Part shown: positions 38,602-47,777 of the stretch, one piece after another
Layout: each line of letters begins with the position of its first letter
Position numbering within the stretch: the first letter of the stretch is position 1
Source of the DNA: Chryseobacterium formosum
GTDB taxonomy: Bacteria > Bacteroidota > Bacteroidia > Flavobacteriales > Weeksellaceae
Assembly (NCBI RefSeq): GCF_026460885.1
Contig: NZ_JAOVZW010000024.1
Coordinates: forward strand, 19,557-83,556
Reading direction: 5' to 3'
DNA length: 64,000 nt
Position numbers and translations under genes: made by a program
Notes under the pieces: model-generated
Database searches by the model: none
What the model was told of the DNA's origin: nothing
Seen by the model: only the letters and a program-made list of their open reading frames with translations

Positions 38602-40317
38602 ATGATGATGATGAAACTTATTCTTTTAGCTTTATTCTTATCCTGCACATCGGCATTGGCTGTGATGACCCAAGATGGTTCTTTTCAGGATATTCGCAGA
38701 AATTATGAGATGAGCGATACTGGTGATCACCGGGCACTGCCTTTTGTACAGATGTATATTGATAAAGCAAAAAAAGAAAGGAACTATGAAAAGTGGGTGC
38801 AGGGATACCGTGACGGCGTGCAGTTTTCAGATGATATTCAGAGCAAAATAAAGTATGCTGATTCCACTATTACGGTGGCGCTTCTGTCAAAAAACAAAGT
38901 GCTGATTGCAAACGCATACCTGGGAAAAGGAATAATTTATTATTTCAACATGAAAAAATTTCAGCCCGCCCTCGAAGAATATCTGGTGGCGCAGGAGTAT
39001 GCGGAAAATACGGATGATGAGTACCTCAAAAATAAAATTGTTTACCATATTGGCGTAGTGAAAAGTTATTTGGGGTTTTACGAAGAGGCATCAGAACATT
39101 TTTTAGCCTCCACTGCTTTTTTTCAGAGAAAAACAAAACAGATGAAAGAGCCTGTAATGCATTACAATTACAAAAAGGCATACCTCAACTGCCTCCACCA
39201 GCTCACCGTAGTATACAGAAGACTGGGGCAATGGAAACGTTCAGACAGTATTATTAAAGTAGGCTTGGCGGCAATAGGCGGCAGTCAGGATTTTAAGTTG
39301 GAGAAAGCCTATTTCTTCAAATGCAGGGGTATTGCTGAATATCATAATAAAAACTTTAATGCATCATTGTTTTATCTTAATAAAGCTTTGCCCCAGCTAC
39401 TCAAAAAAGACGATTTTGCTTGGGCTTCTGTAGCGTATTTATACAAAGGGAATATTTTTTGGGACGCTGGTGATAAAGAAAAAGCAATAAGAAATTTTAG
39501 CTATATCGATTCGGTCTTTGTTAAGCATCATTTTATATTGCCGGAAGCGAGACCGGTATATGATAAATTCATTCTGTATGCTGAAGAAACACAAAATTTA
39601 AAAAAAGAAAGATATTACACAAAGCAGCTCCTCAGGGTAGATTCTTTTTTGACAAAAGATTTTGCCTCCCTCTCATCAAGAATACATAAGGGCTACGATC
39701 GGAAAATAGTGCTTCAGGAAAAAAAGCATTGGCAGATAACAAAAATTACGGGTTTGAGCTTTGTCACAATATTGCTTATTGTTGCACTGATATTGTTTTA
39801 TGCACTGGTAAAGTACCGCAGAAAGAAAAATGAAATCGTACGGAAATATAATCTTTTGCAGGAAAAGTTAAGAACAGGCAAGGGCTTACTGCATGCACAG
39901 GAAAATAATACGGAAAATACTCCGAAAAGATCAGCACTGCCTCAGGAGATTATAAATGATTTAACCCGGAAACTATCTCGCTTTGAAGAAAAGGAAGGGT
40001 ATAGAAACAGAGGCCTTACCTTGAATGAAATGGCAAAAGAGTTGGGTACGAATGCAAACTATTTGTCGGCATTCATTAATGATACCAAAGCCATGCACTT
40101 TAAACCGTACTTGATGAATCTTAGAATAAACTACATCGTAAATAAAATGAATGAGGATCGAAAGTATCTTCTCCTCACCATTGCGGCTTTGGGAGAGGAA
40201 GCGGGATTCAATCATAGACAAAGTTTTTCTGACGCATTCCTTGAAATAACAGGCTTGAGACCTGCAGAATACATCAGACAGCAGAAAATGAAGTCTCGCA
40301 ATAGTACAGAAGATTAA
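38602..40317 (+). CDS. TPR-containing AraC family membrane regulator
   Basis: A start within the ATG cluster 38602-38611 yields a signal/membrane N-terminus. The product of about 570 residues has a periplasmic TPR-like helical array (AYLGKGIIYYFNMKKFQPAL, NASLFYLNKALPQLLKK), a central membrane helix (GLSFVTILLIVALILFYAL) and a C-terminal AraC-type DNA-binding domain (LNEMAKELGTNANYLSAFIN, EEAGFNHRQSFSDAFLEITG). Such one-piece membrane regulators sense extracytoplasmic signals. Its position beside the SusC/SusD/peptidase and DUF6520 units makes it their likely regulator. Confidence 0.82.
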   Translation: MMMMKLILLALFLSCTSALAVMTQDGSFQDIRRNYEMSDTGDHRALPFVQMYIDKAKKERNYEKWVQGYRDGVQFSDDIQSKIKYADSTITVALLSKNKVLIANAYLGKGIIYYFNMKKFQPALEEYLVAQEYAENTDDEYLKNKIVYHIGVVKSYLGFYEEASEHFLASTAFFQRKTKQMKEPVMHYNYKKAYLNCLHQLTVVYRRLGQWKRSDSIIKVGLAAIGGSQDFKLEKAYFFKCRGIAEYHNKNFNASLFYLNKALPQLLKKDDFAWASVAYLYKGNIFWDAGDKEKAIRNFSYIDSVFVKHHFILPEARPVYDKFILYAEETQNLKKERYYTKQLLRVDSFLTKDFASLSSRIHKGYDRKIVLQEKKHWQITKITGLSFVTILLIVALILFYALVKYRRKKNEIVRKYNLLQEKLRTGKGLLHAQENNTENTPKRSALPQEIINDLTRKLSRFEEKEGYRNRGLTLNEMAKELGTNANYLSAFINDTKAMHFKPYLMNLRINYIVNKMNEDRKYLLLTIAALGEEAGFNHRQSFSDAFLEITGLRPAEYIRQQKMKSRNSTED

Positions 40318-40318
40318 T

Positions 40319-40771
40319 ATCCCGTCGTGCATTTTGAATACCTGTTGGGCATTTTAATCATTGTCTTTCTAAAATAAGTGAAACTGCTTTGTCGGGCTTT
40401 ATATCACTATTTTTTTTACAATTCTTTGTATTGCTTTGCATTTTTTATCGCTAGGAAAGGCAAAGTAGTTATAATTAACACCCGTTGTGCATTTTAAAAT
40501 ACTTTCGTCACTTCGAGTAGATTTTTGAAAAAATCGTACCGGGAAGTTTGTAATTTTGAAGATAAAATCTATTCTCGATACATTTTTTTCCACTTTGTTA
40601 TGAAAAAACACCCGAATTGACGAATCCAATATTTAAATTTTTCAAAATGCACAACGGGTTAATTGATATGATTTCTTAAGATAAACGATGGCATTTCATT
40701 GAGCAGAAAAAAACAAAGACGCTACCTACCGGTCACTTCACGGGTATCTGCAAAATGCAAAGCGGGTATAA
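40319..40771 (+). mobile_element. Composite dispersed repeat family 1, copy 3, with intact 180-bp MITE-like core
   Basis: The core 40480-40659 has perfect 16-bp terminal inverted repeats ACCCGTTGTGCATTTT and AAAATGCACAACGGGT. It carries no coding capacity. Flanking it are the TGTCTTTCTAAAATAAGTG block (from 40364), the GATTTCTTAAGATAAAC block (about 40670) and an outer AAAATGCAAAGCGGGT end (40753-40768), with GCATTTT ends near 40330-40356. Nested ends suggest insertion into an older copy. It occupies the gap between the AraC and RteC genes; no gene is seen in it. Confidence 0.75.
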
Positions 40772-40846
40772 ATATTGAGTTTTGAAACCTCTCTTTATTT
40801 CACACTTACAGGGCTATTTTGTAAATTTCTCTGAAAATTTAAGGTC

Positions 40847-41698
40847 ATGTCACAAAAAAATCTATTGACAGAGATTCAGAATCTGTCAGAACTGCTTACA
40901 GAAGAGCTTGATGCACTCACACAAAATGAAGATAATTGGATTACGGTTTGCGAAGCATCATTGATGAAAATTGATGAGGTGGTGAGACAAACGAAGGCAT
41001 TAATCACATCTTCCGAGTTTGAAACAACAGCAGATGAAGTATATTTTTTTAAGCAGCTGAAGCCGGCGCTGATCTCAAAATTTATTTACTACACAAAGGT
41101 TCTAAGTATAGAATCATTGAAACCGGTACTGGGAAAAGAGCCCTTGATAAAATACTATGAGGCGGAAGAGAAAAAACTCAACGGCTTCTATAAAGAAAAT
41201 GCCGACTTTTACAGCTATTACAGACGAGGGGCTACTTATCTTGATCATAAATATTTTGTCAGAAATTCATTTGATATGAAGATGAGACTGTCTTCAGAAT
41301 TTTACAACCTCGATGTGTCATTCACCACATCACACGATCATCTTGTAGCACATATTCTCGCAAATACGGAATTAGATAGGTATTTGAAAAACGAGCTCGT
41401 AAAAGTGAAAAACGAGGTGGTCCGGTTGAAGGATTACAAATCAATCTTGGTGTGGTCTTCTTCAAAAGTCTCACTGATTGAGTTGATTTACAGTTTACAT
41501 CTGATGAAATGTTTCAACGCGGGAAACATTGAGCTCAATGAGGTCATCAGGACTTTCGAAAAAATACTGGGCGCAGATCTTTCCAATTTTCATAAAATAC
41601 TGGGCGAAATAAAACTCAGAAAAATAAATCGTACAAAATTCCTGCAATCTCTCTATCAAAATCTTGAACAGCATTTTACAGATCTCGACGGAAAATAA
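40847..41698 (+). CDS. RteC domain protein
   Basis: The 283-residue protein matches RteC along its length: SELLTEELDALTQNEDNWI, YYEAEEKKLNGFYKENADFY, SYYRRGATYLDHKYFVRN, and the C-terminal WSSSKVSLIELIYSLHLMKC. RteC is a regulator of excision and transfer in Bacteroides conjugative transposons such as CTnDOT. Free-standing RteC homologues are common in Bacteroidota without such elements. Here no transfer genes are near. It is followed by an unusual module (unknown protein, DUF5675, two membrane proteins). Confidence 0.82.
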   Translation: MSQKNLLTEIQNLSELLTEELDALTQNEDNWITVCEASLMKIDEVVRQTKALITSSEFETTADEVYFFKQLKPALISKFIYYTKVLSIESLKPVLGKEPLIKYYEAEEKKLNGFYKENADFYSYYRRGATYLDHKYFVRNSFDMKMRLSSEFYNLDVSFTTSHDHLVAHILANTELDRYLKNELVKVKNEVVRLKDYKSILVWSSSKVSLIELIYSLHLMKCFNAGNIELNEVIRTFEKILGADLSNFHKILGEIKLRKINRTKFLQSLYQNLEQHFTDLDGK

Positions 41699-41745
41699 AT
41701 CCCTCCAACTCTCCAACTCTCCATCCCTCCAACTCTCCAACTCAA
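41699..41745 (+). repeat. CTCCAACT tandem repeat
   Basis: Four to five units of CTCCAACT with interspersed CATCCC directly after the RteC stop. Low complexity, likely slippage-prone. Confidence 0.7.
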
Positions 41746-41952
41746 AAACTCCCACTTAAAGCCCACTTTAATGCCACTTTGAAAATCTACCGCCTTGTGT
41801 ATCGCATAAAATAGATCAAAAAAATCTTTCGGTACTACCGAACTGGTACCGAAAAATATTGATTCCGAATCCTAAACTTTGTCTTGCCAATCAGAAACAG
41901 TTGCAACACTTCAGAATGGTTAAAAAATGTTTAACACTAAAAAATTAAAACA

Positions 41953-42711
41953 ATGGCAAGACAAAAAGGTATTTTTAAAATCACGGGCACCATAGGAGAT
42001 GTCACATTCTACAAATCAAAAAACGGATACTTGGTGCGTGAAAGAGGAACACTCGATGCTAAGAGAATTGCTACAGACCCTGCATTTCAGAGAACCCGGG
42101 AAAACGGTATGGAATTCGGCAGAGCCGGAACTGCAGGCAAAACATTAAGAGCGGCCTTAAGGCCGTTGCTCACAAATGTAAAAGCAACCACAATGGTGAG
42201 TCGGCTCACACAAATGATGATCAAGGTGATTCAGGCAGATACCGTGAGTGAAAGAGGACTTAGAAATGTAATTGACGGCGAATCGGAACTTTTAATAGGT
42301 TTTGAATTTAATGAAATGGGTAAATTGGCGACCACACTGCATGCTTCTTTTACATCAGAAATCAACAGAGCTACAGGCGAAATGAAAGTCGATATACCTG
42401 CGTTCAGTCCGGCAAATATGTTGACGGCACCACAGGGCACCACGCATTTCAAGATTATGTCCGGTGCTGCAGATATTAATTTCGAACAGGAGCTGTTTGC
42501 AAATGCCGTTCAGAGCACCGCCATATTGCCTTATACATCGGTGGATACGATGGCAATAAGCCATACTTTGGCTTTATCGCCAAATTCCCTGAATCCGCTT
42601 TTCTTAGCTGTCGGCGTAGAATTTTACCAGGATGTGAACGGAACCATGTATCCTCTGAAAAACGGATCATACAACCCTTTGGCAATAATCAAAGTAGACG
42701 GTGGAGTATAA
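41953..42711 (+). CDS. Conserved-looking protein of the RteC/DUF5675 module
   Basis: The 252-residue product has no signal peptide. It starts MARQKGIFKITGTIGDVTFY with YLVRERGTLDAKRIATDPAF and RTRENGMEFGRAGTAGKTLR, then a beta-rich remainder. The N-terminal pattern recurs in Flavobacteriia proteins of unknown function. Its stop overlaps the DUF5675 start (TAATG-type, 1 nt), so the two are co-translated. A phage-structural origin is possible given the neighbours but unproven. Confidence 0.6.
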   Translation: MARQKGIFKITGTIGDVTFYKSKNGYLVRERGTLDAKRIATDPAFQRTRENGMEFGRAGTAGKTLRAALRPLLTNVKATTMVSRLTQMMIKVIQADTVSERGLRNVIDGESELLIGFEFNEMGKLATTLHASFTSEINRATGEMKVDIPAFSPANMLTAPQGTTHFKIMSGAADINFEQELFANAVQSTAILPYTSVDTMAISHTLALSPNSLNPLFLAVGVEFYQDVNGTMYPLKNGSYNPLAIIKVDGGV

Positions 42712-43106
42712 TGGAACTCAAGATACTTAGAACTTATCTTTCTGCGGGTACCAATGGCAGCTTATTTCATAATGGTTTTTTAATTTGCCGTACCATAGAG
42801 CTCCCTTGGAGAGATAATCAAAGACGGATATCCTGTATTCCCGAAGGAAAGTACAGGGTGATGAAGCGCTACAGCCCTAAGTTTGGGAACCACTTGGAAC
42901 TGAAGGATGTGGAAAACAGAAATCTGATTCTTTTTCATCCTGCCAATAATGCCCGCAAAGAACTTAGAGGATGTATTGCCCCGGTAACCCACATCGTGGG
43001 TGCAGGCATGGGAACGATGTCACTGAATGCATTTGAAAAACTCAAAGAGTACGTAGAGGACACGTTGAATAATAATGAAGCCGTATGGCTGATAATAACT
43101 TCCTAA
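42711..43106 (+). CDS. DUF5675 family protein
   Basis: The 131-residue product matches DUF5675: GTNGSLFHNGFLICRTIELP, RISCIPEGKYRVMKRYSPKF, GNHLELKDVENR, ILFHPANNARKELRGCIAPV. Conserved His (LFHPAN) and Cys (RGCIAP) resemble L,D-transpeptidase-like HxxN/RGC patterns, and the family is often seen beside holin-like genes in phages. A cell-wall-active role is inferred. It is coupled to the gene before it. Confidence 0.75.
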   Translation: MELKILRTYLSAGTNGSLFHNGFLICRTIELPWRDNQRRISCIPEGKYRVMKRYSPKFGNHLELKDVENRNLILFHPANNARKELRGCIAPVTHIVGAGMGTMSLNAFEKLKEYVEDTLNNNEAVWLIITS

Positions 43107-43117
43107 ATTTTTTTAAA

Positions 43118-43375
43118 ATGACAATTATCAATAGAGCGAAAGCGCCGACTCCGAAGTTTTTCAGAATCTTGAGAAATATAGGGCTCCTTTCAGCAGGATT
43201 TGGTGGCGTATTGATTGCATCACCGGTAGAGCTGCCGCTGATTCTTACAAATGTCTCTCAATATTTGGTGTTAGCAGGCGGAATTATATCTGCAGTAAGC
43301 CAGGTAACGGTTGACGACCATGCACTGCAATTGCGGCTGGAAGCATTTGATCTGAAAAATAAAGATCATGAATAA
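43118..43375 (+). CDS. Holin-like small membrane protein
   Basis: The ATG at 43118 gives MTIINRAKAPTPKFFRILRN followed by two hydrophobic spans (IGLLSAGFGGVLIASPVEL, VSQYLVLAGGIISAVSQVTV) and a charged tail, 85 residues. The alternative ATG at 43085 overlaps DUF5675. Size and topology resemble phage holins. It sits between DUF5675 and another small membrane protein with overlapping ends. Confidence 0.6.
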   Translation: MTIINRAKAPTPKFFRILRNIGLLSAGFGGVLIASPVELPLILTNVSQYLVLAGGIISAVSQVTVDDHALQLRLEAFDLKNKDHE

Positions 43376-43547
43376 TGTGGATCTCAGAATGGGAACTCTT
43401 ACAGGAACAATTTTGAGCATCTCAATGACAATCAACTTACAAAATCTTCTGGAAACTGCTGTACTCGCTGCTATAGGAGCTAGTATAAGTTTTTTTGTCT
43501 CGCTTGTATGGAAGAAATTATACAGGAAAAATGACAGAAATCCATAA
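43368..43547 (+). CDS. Small membrane protein (59 residues)
   Basis: The ATG at 43368 overlaps the end of the preceding gene by 8 nt. The product MNNVDLRMGTLTGTILSISM continues with a hydrophobic span (LLETAVLAAIGASISFFVSL) and a basic tail VWKKLYRKNDRNP. Overlap, hydrophobic helix and positive C-terminus support a real gene. It could be a second holin component or an accessory membrane peptide. Confidence 0.55.
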   Translation: MNNVDLRMGTLTGTILSISMTINLQNLLETAVLAAIGASISFFVSLVWKKLYRKNDRNP

Positions 43548-43587
43548 AGTCTGAAACCTTATAATTTCGAATATAATTCTTAATCGT

Positions 43588-43634
43588 ATGATGTACTAGC
43601 CTCTCCCGTTCGGAGAGGCTAGTACATCATTTTT
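43588..43634 (+). terminator. Very long terminator hairpin
   Basis: A 19-bp perfect stem (43588-43606 with 43612-43630; inner arms CCTCTCC and GGAGAGG) around CGTTC, then TTTT. It closes the RteC/DUF5675 module and is longer than needed for termination. Confidence 0.85.
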
Positions 43635-43717
43635 AGCAATTATTATTCCTAGTAAGGTAAGGTGATAAAATTCAGGTAATTAACGATAAAATAATATGGG
43701 ATTCTAAAAATATTGAT

Positions 43718-43725
43718 TAATTTTG
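43718..43725 (+). promoter_or_regulatory. -7 box TAATTTTG upstream of the 43739 gene
   Basis: TAnnTTTG match 13 nt before the ATG. Confidence 0.55.
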
Positions 43726-43738
43726 CAACTGTAAAAAC

Positions 43739-44437
43739 ATGCGATTGAAAATAAATCTACAGAGGTCTTATAAGATTACGAAAATATCAAACTTCACAGG
43801 AAGTTTGATCGCTTATCGTATTCTTATCATAAGTCTTCTGTTTTCTTTTCCTGTTTCTTCCTATGCACAGGAAGGTTTTGGGAATTCCTCTGTGCCAACT
43901 ATTTCATTGAAAGGGGGAGCTGCTATTTACTCAGCCGATCAAAACTTCAATAAGCAGATTGAAAATCAAAATTTAAGGATTGTAAATGCAGAGATTATAA
44001 TTAAAAAGAATGCTGATGATCAGGAAATTTTAATAGCGGGTACAGTCAAAAAAAATATTTCGTCACCTGAAATGCTACACCAAAAACTGGCATCACAGGA
44101 AAAAACTTTTCAGGATGAAAATACAAAGGCAATTAAAAAAAAGATTGCTGAATACGAATCCCGAAAGAAAGAGTCCAATGTAGAGAATATTAAAGTTTTC
44201 CCTTCTTCTGAAAAGTTTATCATATCCTCTCATATCAACCGAGATTATGTAGCTCCAAGTCAAAATCAACACGATTTATCTAAAATAAACTTTGTTCAAA
44301 ATCAATATGTGATAAAATCTGCTTTAGATTTTCTTCACCAACAGAAATACACATTCTACAACAATAAATCTTTAGATTTTTGTTTCTCTCAGGTATTTTA
44401 TGTGAGACCGCCGCCATTTTTATTAGCTTTAATATAA
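43739..44437 (+). CDS. Hypothetical exported protein
   Basis: The 232-residue product starts with a long N-region (MRLKINLQRSYKITKISNFT) and a hydrophobic export signal (IAYRILIISLLFSFPVSSYAQ). It continues with SVPTISLKGGAAIYSADQNF and a charged coiled-coil-like centre (KAIKKKIAEYESRKKESNVE). The C-terminus VFYVRPPPFLLALI is aromatic and hydrophobic. It precedes the large repeat protein by 54 nt and may form a unit with it. I recognise no domain. Confidence 0.65.
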   Translation: MRLKINLQRSYKITKISNFTGSLIAYRILIISLLFSFPVSSYAQEGFGNSSVPTISLKGGAAIYSADQNFNKQIENQNLRIVNAEIIIKKNADDQEILIAGTVKKNISSPEMLHQKLASQEKTFQDENTKAIKKKIAEYESRKKESNVENIKVFPSSEKFIISSHINRDYVAPSQNQHDLSKINFVQNQYVIKSALDFLHQQKYTFYNNKSLDFCFSQVFYVRPPPFLLALI

Positions 44438-44491
44438 TTCAATAATTTTAAAAATTCCTTTAATAAAATATAGGAAAGCTAATATTTTAAC

Positions 44492-47101
44492 ATGAAAAAT
44501 AATAATCTTTTATATAGACTAATTTGTATATTTTTTCTTATTACAAATTATGCATTGGCGCAAGAAAATAATAAACTATATCTATCGGTTGCAGAACGAG
44601 GTGTTGTTTATGATATCACAAATCTTCCGGCAACTTTACCCGGTGCTTTAACGTCTCCAAATTACAGTACATTTGCTGCTGGTGCTGAAGAACGTACTAG
44701 AGTTAGTAATTTGGCAGTAGGATATGATACAGCAGGAGGTAACCCAAATACTCTCGCATTTGTACATTCGAATACTGCTCCGGGATCAGTAGTTTACAAA
44801 ACTATTGGTGCTACCACTTCTTTAGCGGGAGCTACAAACCCTAGTCCTACAGGTATAAATATTGGAGGAATAGGAATGAATAACGTTCCTACATCAAGTG
44901 GTACTGCTTCAGGTATAACATATGGATTTTCAAATGCAACTAAAAACTTATATAGAGTTAGCCCGACTCCGCTAGATTTAGGAACTGTAACGGGTGATGC
45001 AATTTGGAATGCTAATACTACTACGACACCCGTTAATGCGTCAACAATATGGGCTACTGATACTTTCTTCGATTACACGAATAATATTTATGTGCTTCTT
45101 CAGCATAACAATGGAGGTGTTTTCACGAGATATTTGTATAGAATCAATCCTCTTAACTTAACGGCTACACAAGTTGTTACATTGACAGGTCCAGTTGGAA
45201 CTTATACAGCTACTACAACTGCTAGTAGTGGAACAAGCGTAGGTAATGTGAGAGGGCTTGCTTATCTAAATGGTCAGATATATGCAGTTTCTGTAAATAC
45301 CGATACATCTTTAAATATTTACACTATAAATATTAATACTGGTGTTTCTACATTGGCAAGAACTTATACGGGCTTTACGGGATTAAATGCAACAAATCAA
45401 GATTTGGCAACGGTGCCTTATTATGTACCTTTTACATTTACTTGTAATGCAATAGCTTTTCAAGGTACTGGTAGTTATGTTGCAGGAACACCTTCTACTC
45501 GTACTCTGAGAATTCCGATTGCCAATATTTATGCTCCAGGTACTTATACAATTAATGTAAATGGAACGGGGTTTATAAACCCTGCATATTCTGCAACTAT
45601 TGGAGCTTCTGATACATTCATTGATGTGCCGGTGACCTATAACGGTACTAATGGAGGAACTATACCTTTAACGATAGATTTAAATGGAAGTACAACAACA
45701 TGTACTGTGAATGCTACGGACATAAATGACTCGGATGCTGATGGTATTTCAAATTCAACTGAAGGGCTTTGTGTTCAAGGTGGTTTTGAAGGATTTGATA
45801 GTCCGGCTCAAACAACAGTTAATGGAAATAATATTCAGACAAACGTTACAAACTATAACGGTTGGCAGGTAAATCTTGAAAGTGCTCAGCCTAGCCCGTT
45901 TAATATTGTTAGAGTTAACGGTGCTGGTTACTCTTCTGGTCCTATTTATGCTAATACGGGAAATCAATATTTAGACATCAATTCAACAGGAGGGACTCTT
46001 TACAGAGATTTCACATTGTCATCTCCGTCTGTATTGAATGCTTCAGCTTTCTTTTCTCCAAGAGAATTAACGGGAACAACTACTTTTGATACATCTATAC
46101 AAGTGGTAAGAACTTCAGATGGTGCTGTTTTGTTTTCAGGAAATCCGTTGAGTTTTAATGCTTCTTCTCCGAAAGATACTTGGCTTGGAAGTAGTCTTAG
46201 TAACGTTTCTTTACCAGCAGGTACATACAGGATTCAAATGTATATTCATAATAATGGTCATGTAGATAGTATTACTTATTGTTTTGCAACAGATACAGAT
46301 GGAGACGGCATTGCCGACTATTTAGATTTAGATTCTGATAACGACGGTATTTTAGATGCTATTGAGGGAGCAACCGATACAGATACAGATGGAACTCCAA
46401 ATTTCAGAGATACCGATTCAGATAATGATGGATGTCCTGATGCTATTGAAGGTTCCGAAAATGTAACTTATTCTATGGTGATTCCTTTGTCTGCAGCAAC
46501 TAATCCTGGGCGAATCAATGTGAGGTTTAATGGAACTACTATAGGTACACCTTCGGAAATTATTAGTACGGCTACGGCAGCTAATGGTGTTCCTCAGGTT
46601 GTTAATAATGCAATTAATAATACAAACGCAAGTATTGGTCTTGTAAACAATACTCAAGCAGGTGTTGCAGATAATACAGACGGTACAGCAGATGTTGGTC
46701 AGGGAATTGGTAATTCTCAGAATGCAGGTCTGAATGATTGCAAATGTTATAAAGCTCCTAATGTTACTACGGGTACTGATGTGGCTACAACACATGGTAT
46801 AACAGCTTTCAACAGAGCGGCTACTGGTACGACTTCTTGGCCTGGAGTAAGAAACAATGGATGGACTGCTTTAGAATCTAATACAAAACCGTTCGTGATG
46901 AACAGAATGCCGGTTGCTACAGCAAGCTCAGCAGGAATTAATATTGGTGAGCCTCTTTCAGCTGGAGTAGCAGCAATTACAGCACCTGTAGTGGGTATGA
47001 CATTCTATGATACTACTAATAATTGCTTAAAAATCAATATTGATGGTCAGAGAACGGGTTGGAGATGTTTTAATACTCAGTCATGTCCTGATGAAAATTA
47101 A
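44492..47101 (+). CDS. Large secreted protein with thrombospondin type 3-like calcium repeats
   Basis: The 869-residue product has a signal peptide ending ALAQ. Its Ala/Thr/Asn-rich N-terminal half looks like a beta-propeller or lectin-like domain (RVSNLAVGYDTAGGNPNTLA, FFDYTNNIYVLLQHNN). Calcium-binding Asp-rich repeats follow (DSDADGISNSTEG, DTDGDGIADYLDLDSDNDGI, DTDGTPNFRDTDSDNDGCPD). It ends with a short module (GMTFYDTTNNCLKINIDGQR). It is probably a surface adhesin; a standard T9SS sorting domain is not seen. The next gene is 18 nt away and shares the C-terminal module style. Confidence 0.75.
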   Translation: MKNNNLLYRLICIFFLITNYALAQENNKLYLSVAERGVVYDITNLPATLPGALTSPNYSTFAAGAEERTRVSNLAVGYDTAGGNPNTLAFVHSNTAPGSVVYKTIGATTSLAGATNPSPTGINIGGIGMNNVPTSSGTASGITYGFSNATKNLYRVSPTPLDLGTVTGDAIWNANTTTTPVNASTIWATDTFFDYTNNIYVLLQHNNGGVFTRYLYRINPLNLTATQVVTLTGPVGTYTATTTASSGTSVGNVRGLAYLNGQIYAVSVNTDTSLNIYTININTGVSTLARTYTGFTGLNATNQDLATVPYYVPFTFTCNAIAFQGTGSYVAGTPSTRTLRIPIANIYAPGTYTINVNGTGFINPAYSATIGASDTFIDVPVTYNGTNGGTIPLTIDLNGSTTTCTVNATDINDSDADGISNSTEGLCVQGGFEGFDSPAQTTVNGNNIQTNVTNYNGWQVNLESAQPSPFNIVRVNGAGYSSGPIYANTGNQYLDINSTGGTLYRDFTLSSPSVLNASAFFSPRELTGTTTFDTSIQVVRTSDGAVLFSGNPLSFNASSPKDTWLGSSLSNVSLPAGTYRIQMYIHNNGHVDSITYCFATDTDGDGIADYLDLDSDNDGILDAIEGATDTDTDGTPNFRDTDSDNDGCPDAIEGSENVTYSMVIPLSAATNPGRINVRFNGTTIGTPSEIISTATAANGVPQVVNNAINNTNASIGLVNNTQAGVADNTDGTADVGQGIGNSQNAGLNDCKCYKAPNVTTGTDVATTHGITAFNRAATGTTSWPGVRNNGWTALESNTKPFVMNRMPVATASSAGINIGEPLSAGVAAITAPVVGMTFYDTTNNCLKINIDGQRTGWRCFNTQSCPDEN

Positions 47102-47119
47102 TTTTAAAAATTAAAAAAA

Positions 47120-47704
47120 ATGAAATTTATATATTCAATATTTGGAAGTATTTTAGGTGTTTCGCTATTCTCGGCACAGGTTGCTATAGGGAAAACAACA
47201 ACACAGACAGGGGTTTCTTTGGAATTTGGAACCGGTAATAAAGGATTGATTTTACCATGGGTTCTTAATACAAATGCAAGTGCAACACCTGCAGTCGAAT
47301 TAAATCCGGGTGCTACAGCTAAAGGAGGTGCTTTGGTTTTAGATGTAAATGATAGTAAAGTAAAGATTTCCAGAAATAACGGAACATGGTCTGATCTTAC
47401 GGTTCATGCGAATGAGCTTCCTGCAACTGGGGGAAATGTTGCGATTAACAATGCGTTGCAGACAGGCACGATATATACTCAAAATTCTGCCGCAAAATCT
47501 CAGATAGGAGGCGTTATTGGTGATAATACACCCGGAATTTTAGTTTTGGCAGATACCAATAAGGCTATGATTCCGCCTTTGGTTGATAATCCGGCAGTTA
47601 ATATTAAAAGTCCTGCTCCGGGAATGATTGTTTTTGATGCTACTAAGAAACTATTCTGTGTTTATAATGGCACAGTTTGGTCTTATTGGAGAGCAGATAA
47701 CTAA
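47120..47704 (+). CDS. Exported protein accompanying the calcium-repeat adhesin
   Basis: The 194-residue product has a signal peptide (MKFIYSIFGSILGVSLFSAQ), then VAIGKTTTQTGVSLEFGTGN and KGLILPWV. It ends with APGMIVFDATKKLFCVYNGT and VWSYW. This resembles the C-terminal module of the large protein before it (GMTFYDTTNNCLKI...W). The shared ending suggests the two assemble together or share a surface-binding function (inference). A terminator follows. Confidence 0.65.
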   Translation: MKFIYSIFGSILGVSLFSAQVAIGKTTTQTGVSLEFGTGNKGLILPWVLNTNASATPAVELNPGATAKGGALVLDVNDSKVKISRNNGTWSDLTVHANELPATGGNVAINNALQTGTIYTQNSAAKSQIGGVIGDNTPGILVLADTNKAMIPPLVDNPAVNIKSPAPGMIVFDATKKLFCVYNGTVWSYWRADN

Positions 47705-47726
47705 TCTTACTCTCGCTATTTTATAT

Positions 47727-47753
47727 AACCACTTCATTTTGAAGTGGTTTTTT
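47727..47753 (+). terminator. Terminator after the 47120 gene
   Basis: Arms AACCACTTC and GAAGTGGTT around ATTTT, then TTTTT. Confidence 0.88.
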
Positions 47754-47777
47754 ATTGCGTAATAATTTAAATATTTG

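Noticed and set aside
40847..41698. Conjugative transposon inferred from RteC
   Set aside because: No relaxase, mobilisation, transfer or integrase genes are seen within the window; RteC alone is insufficient.
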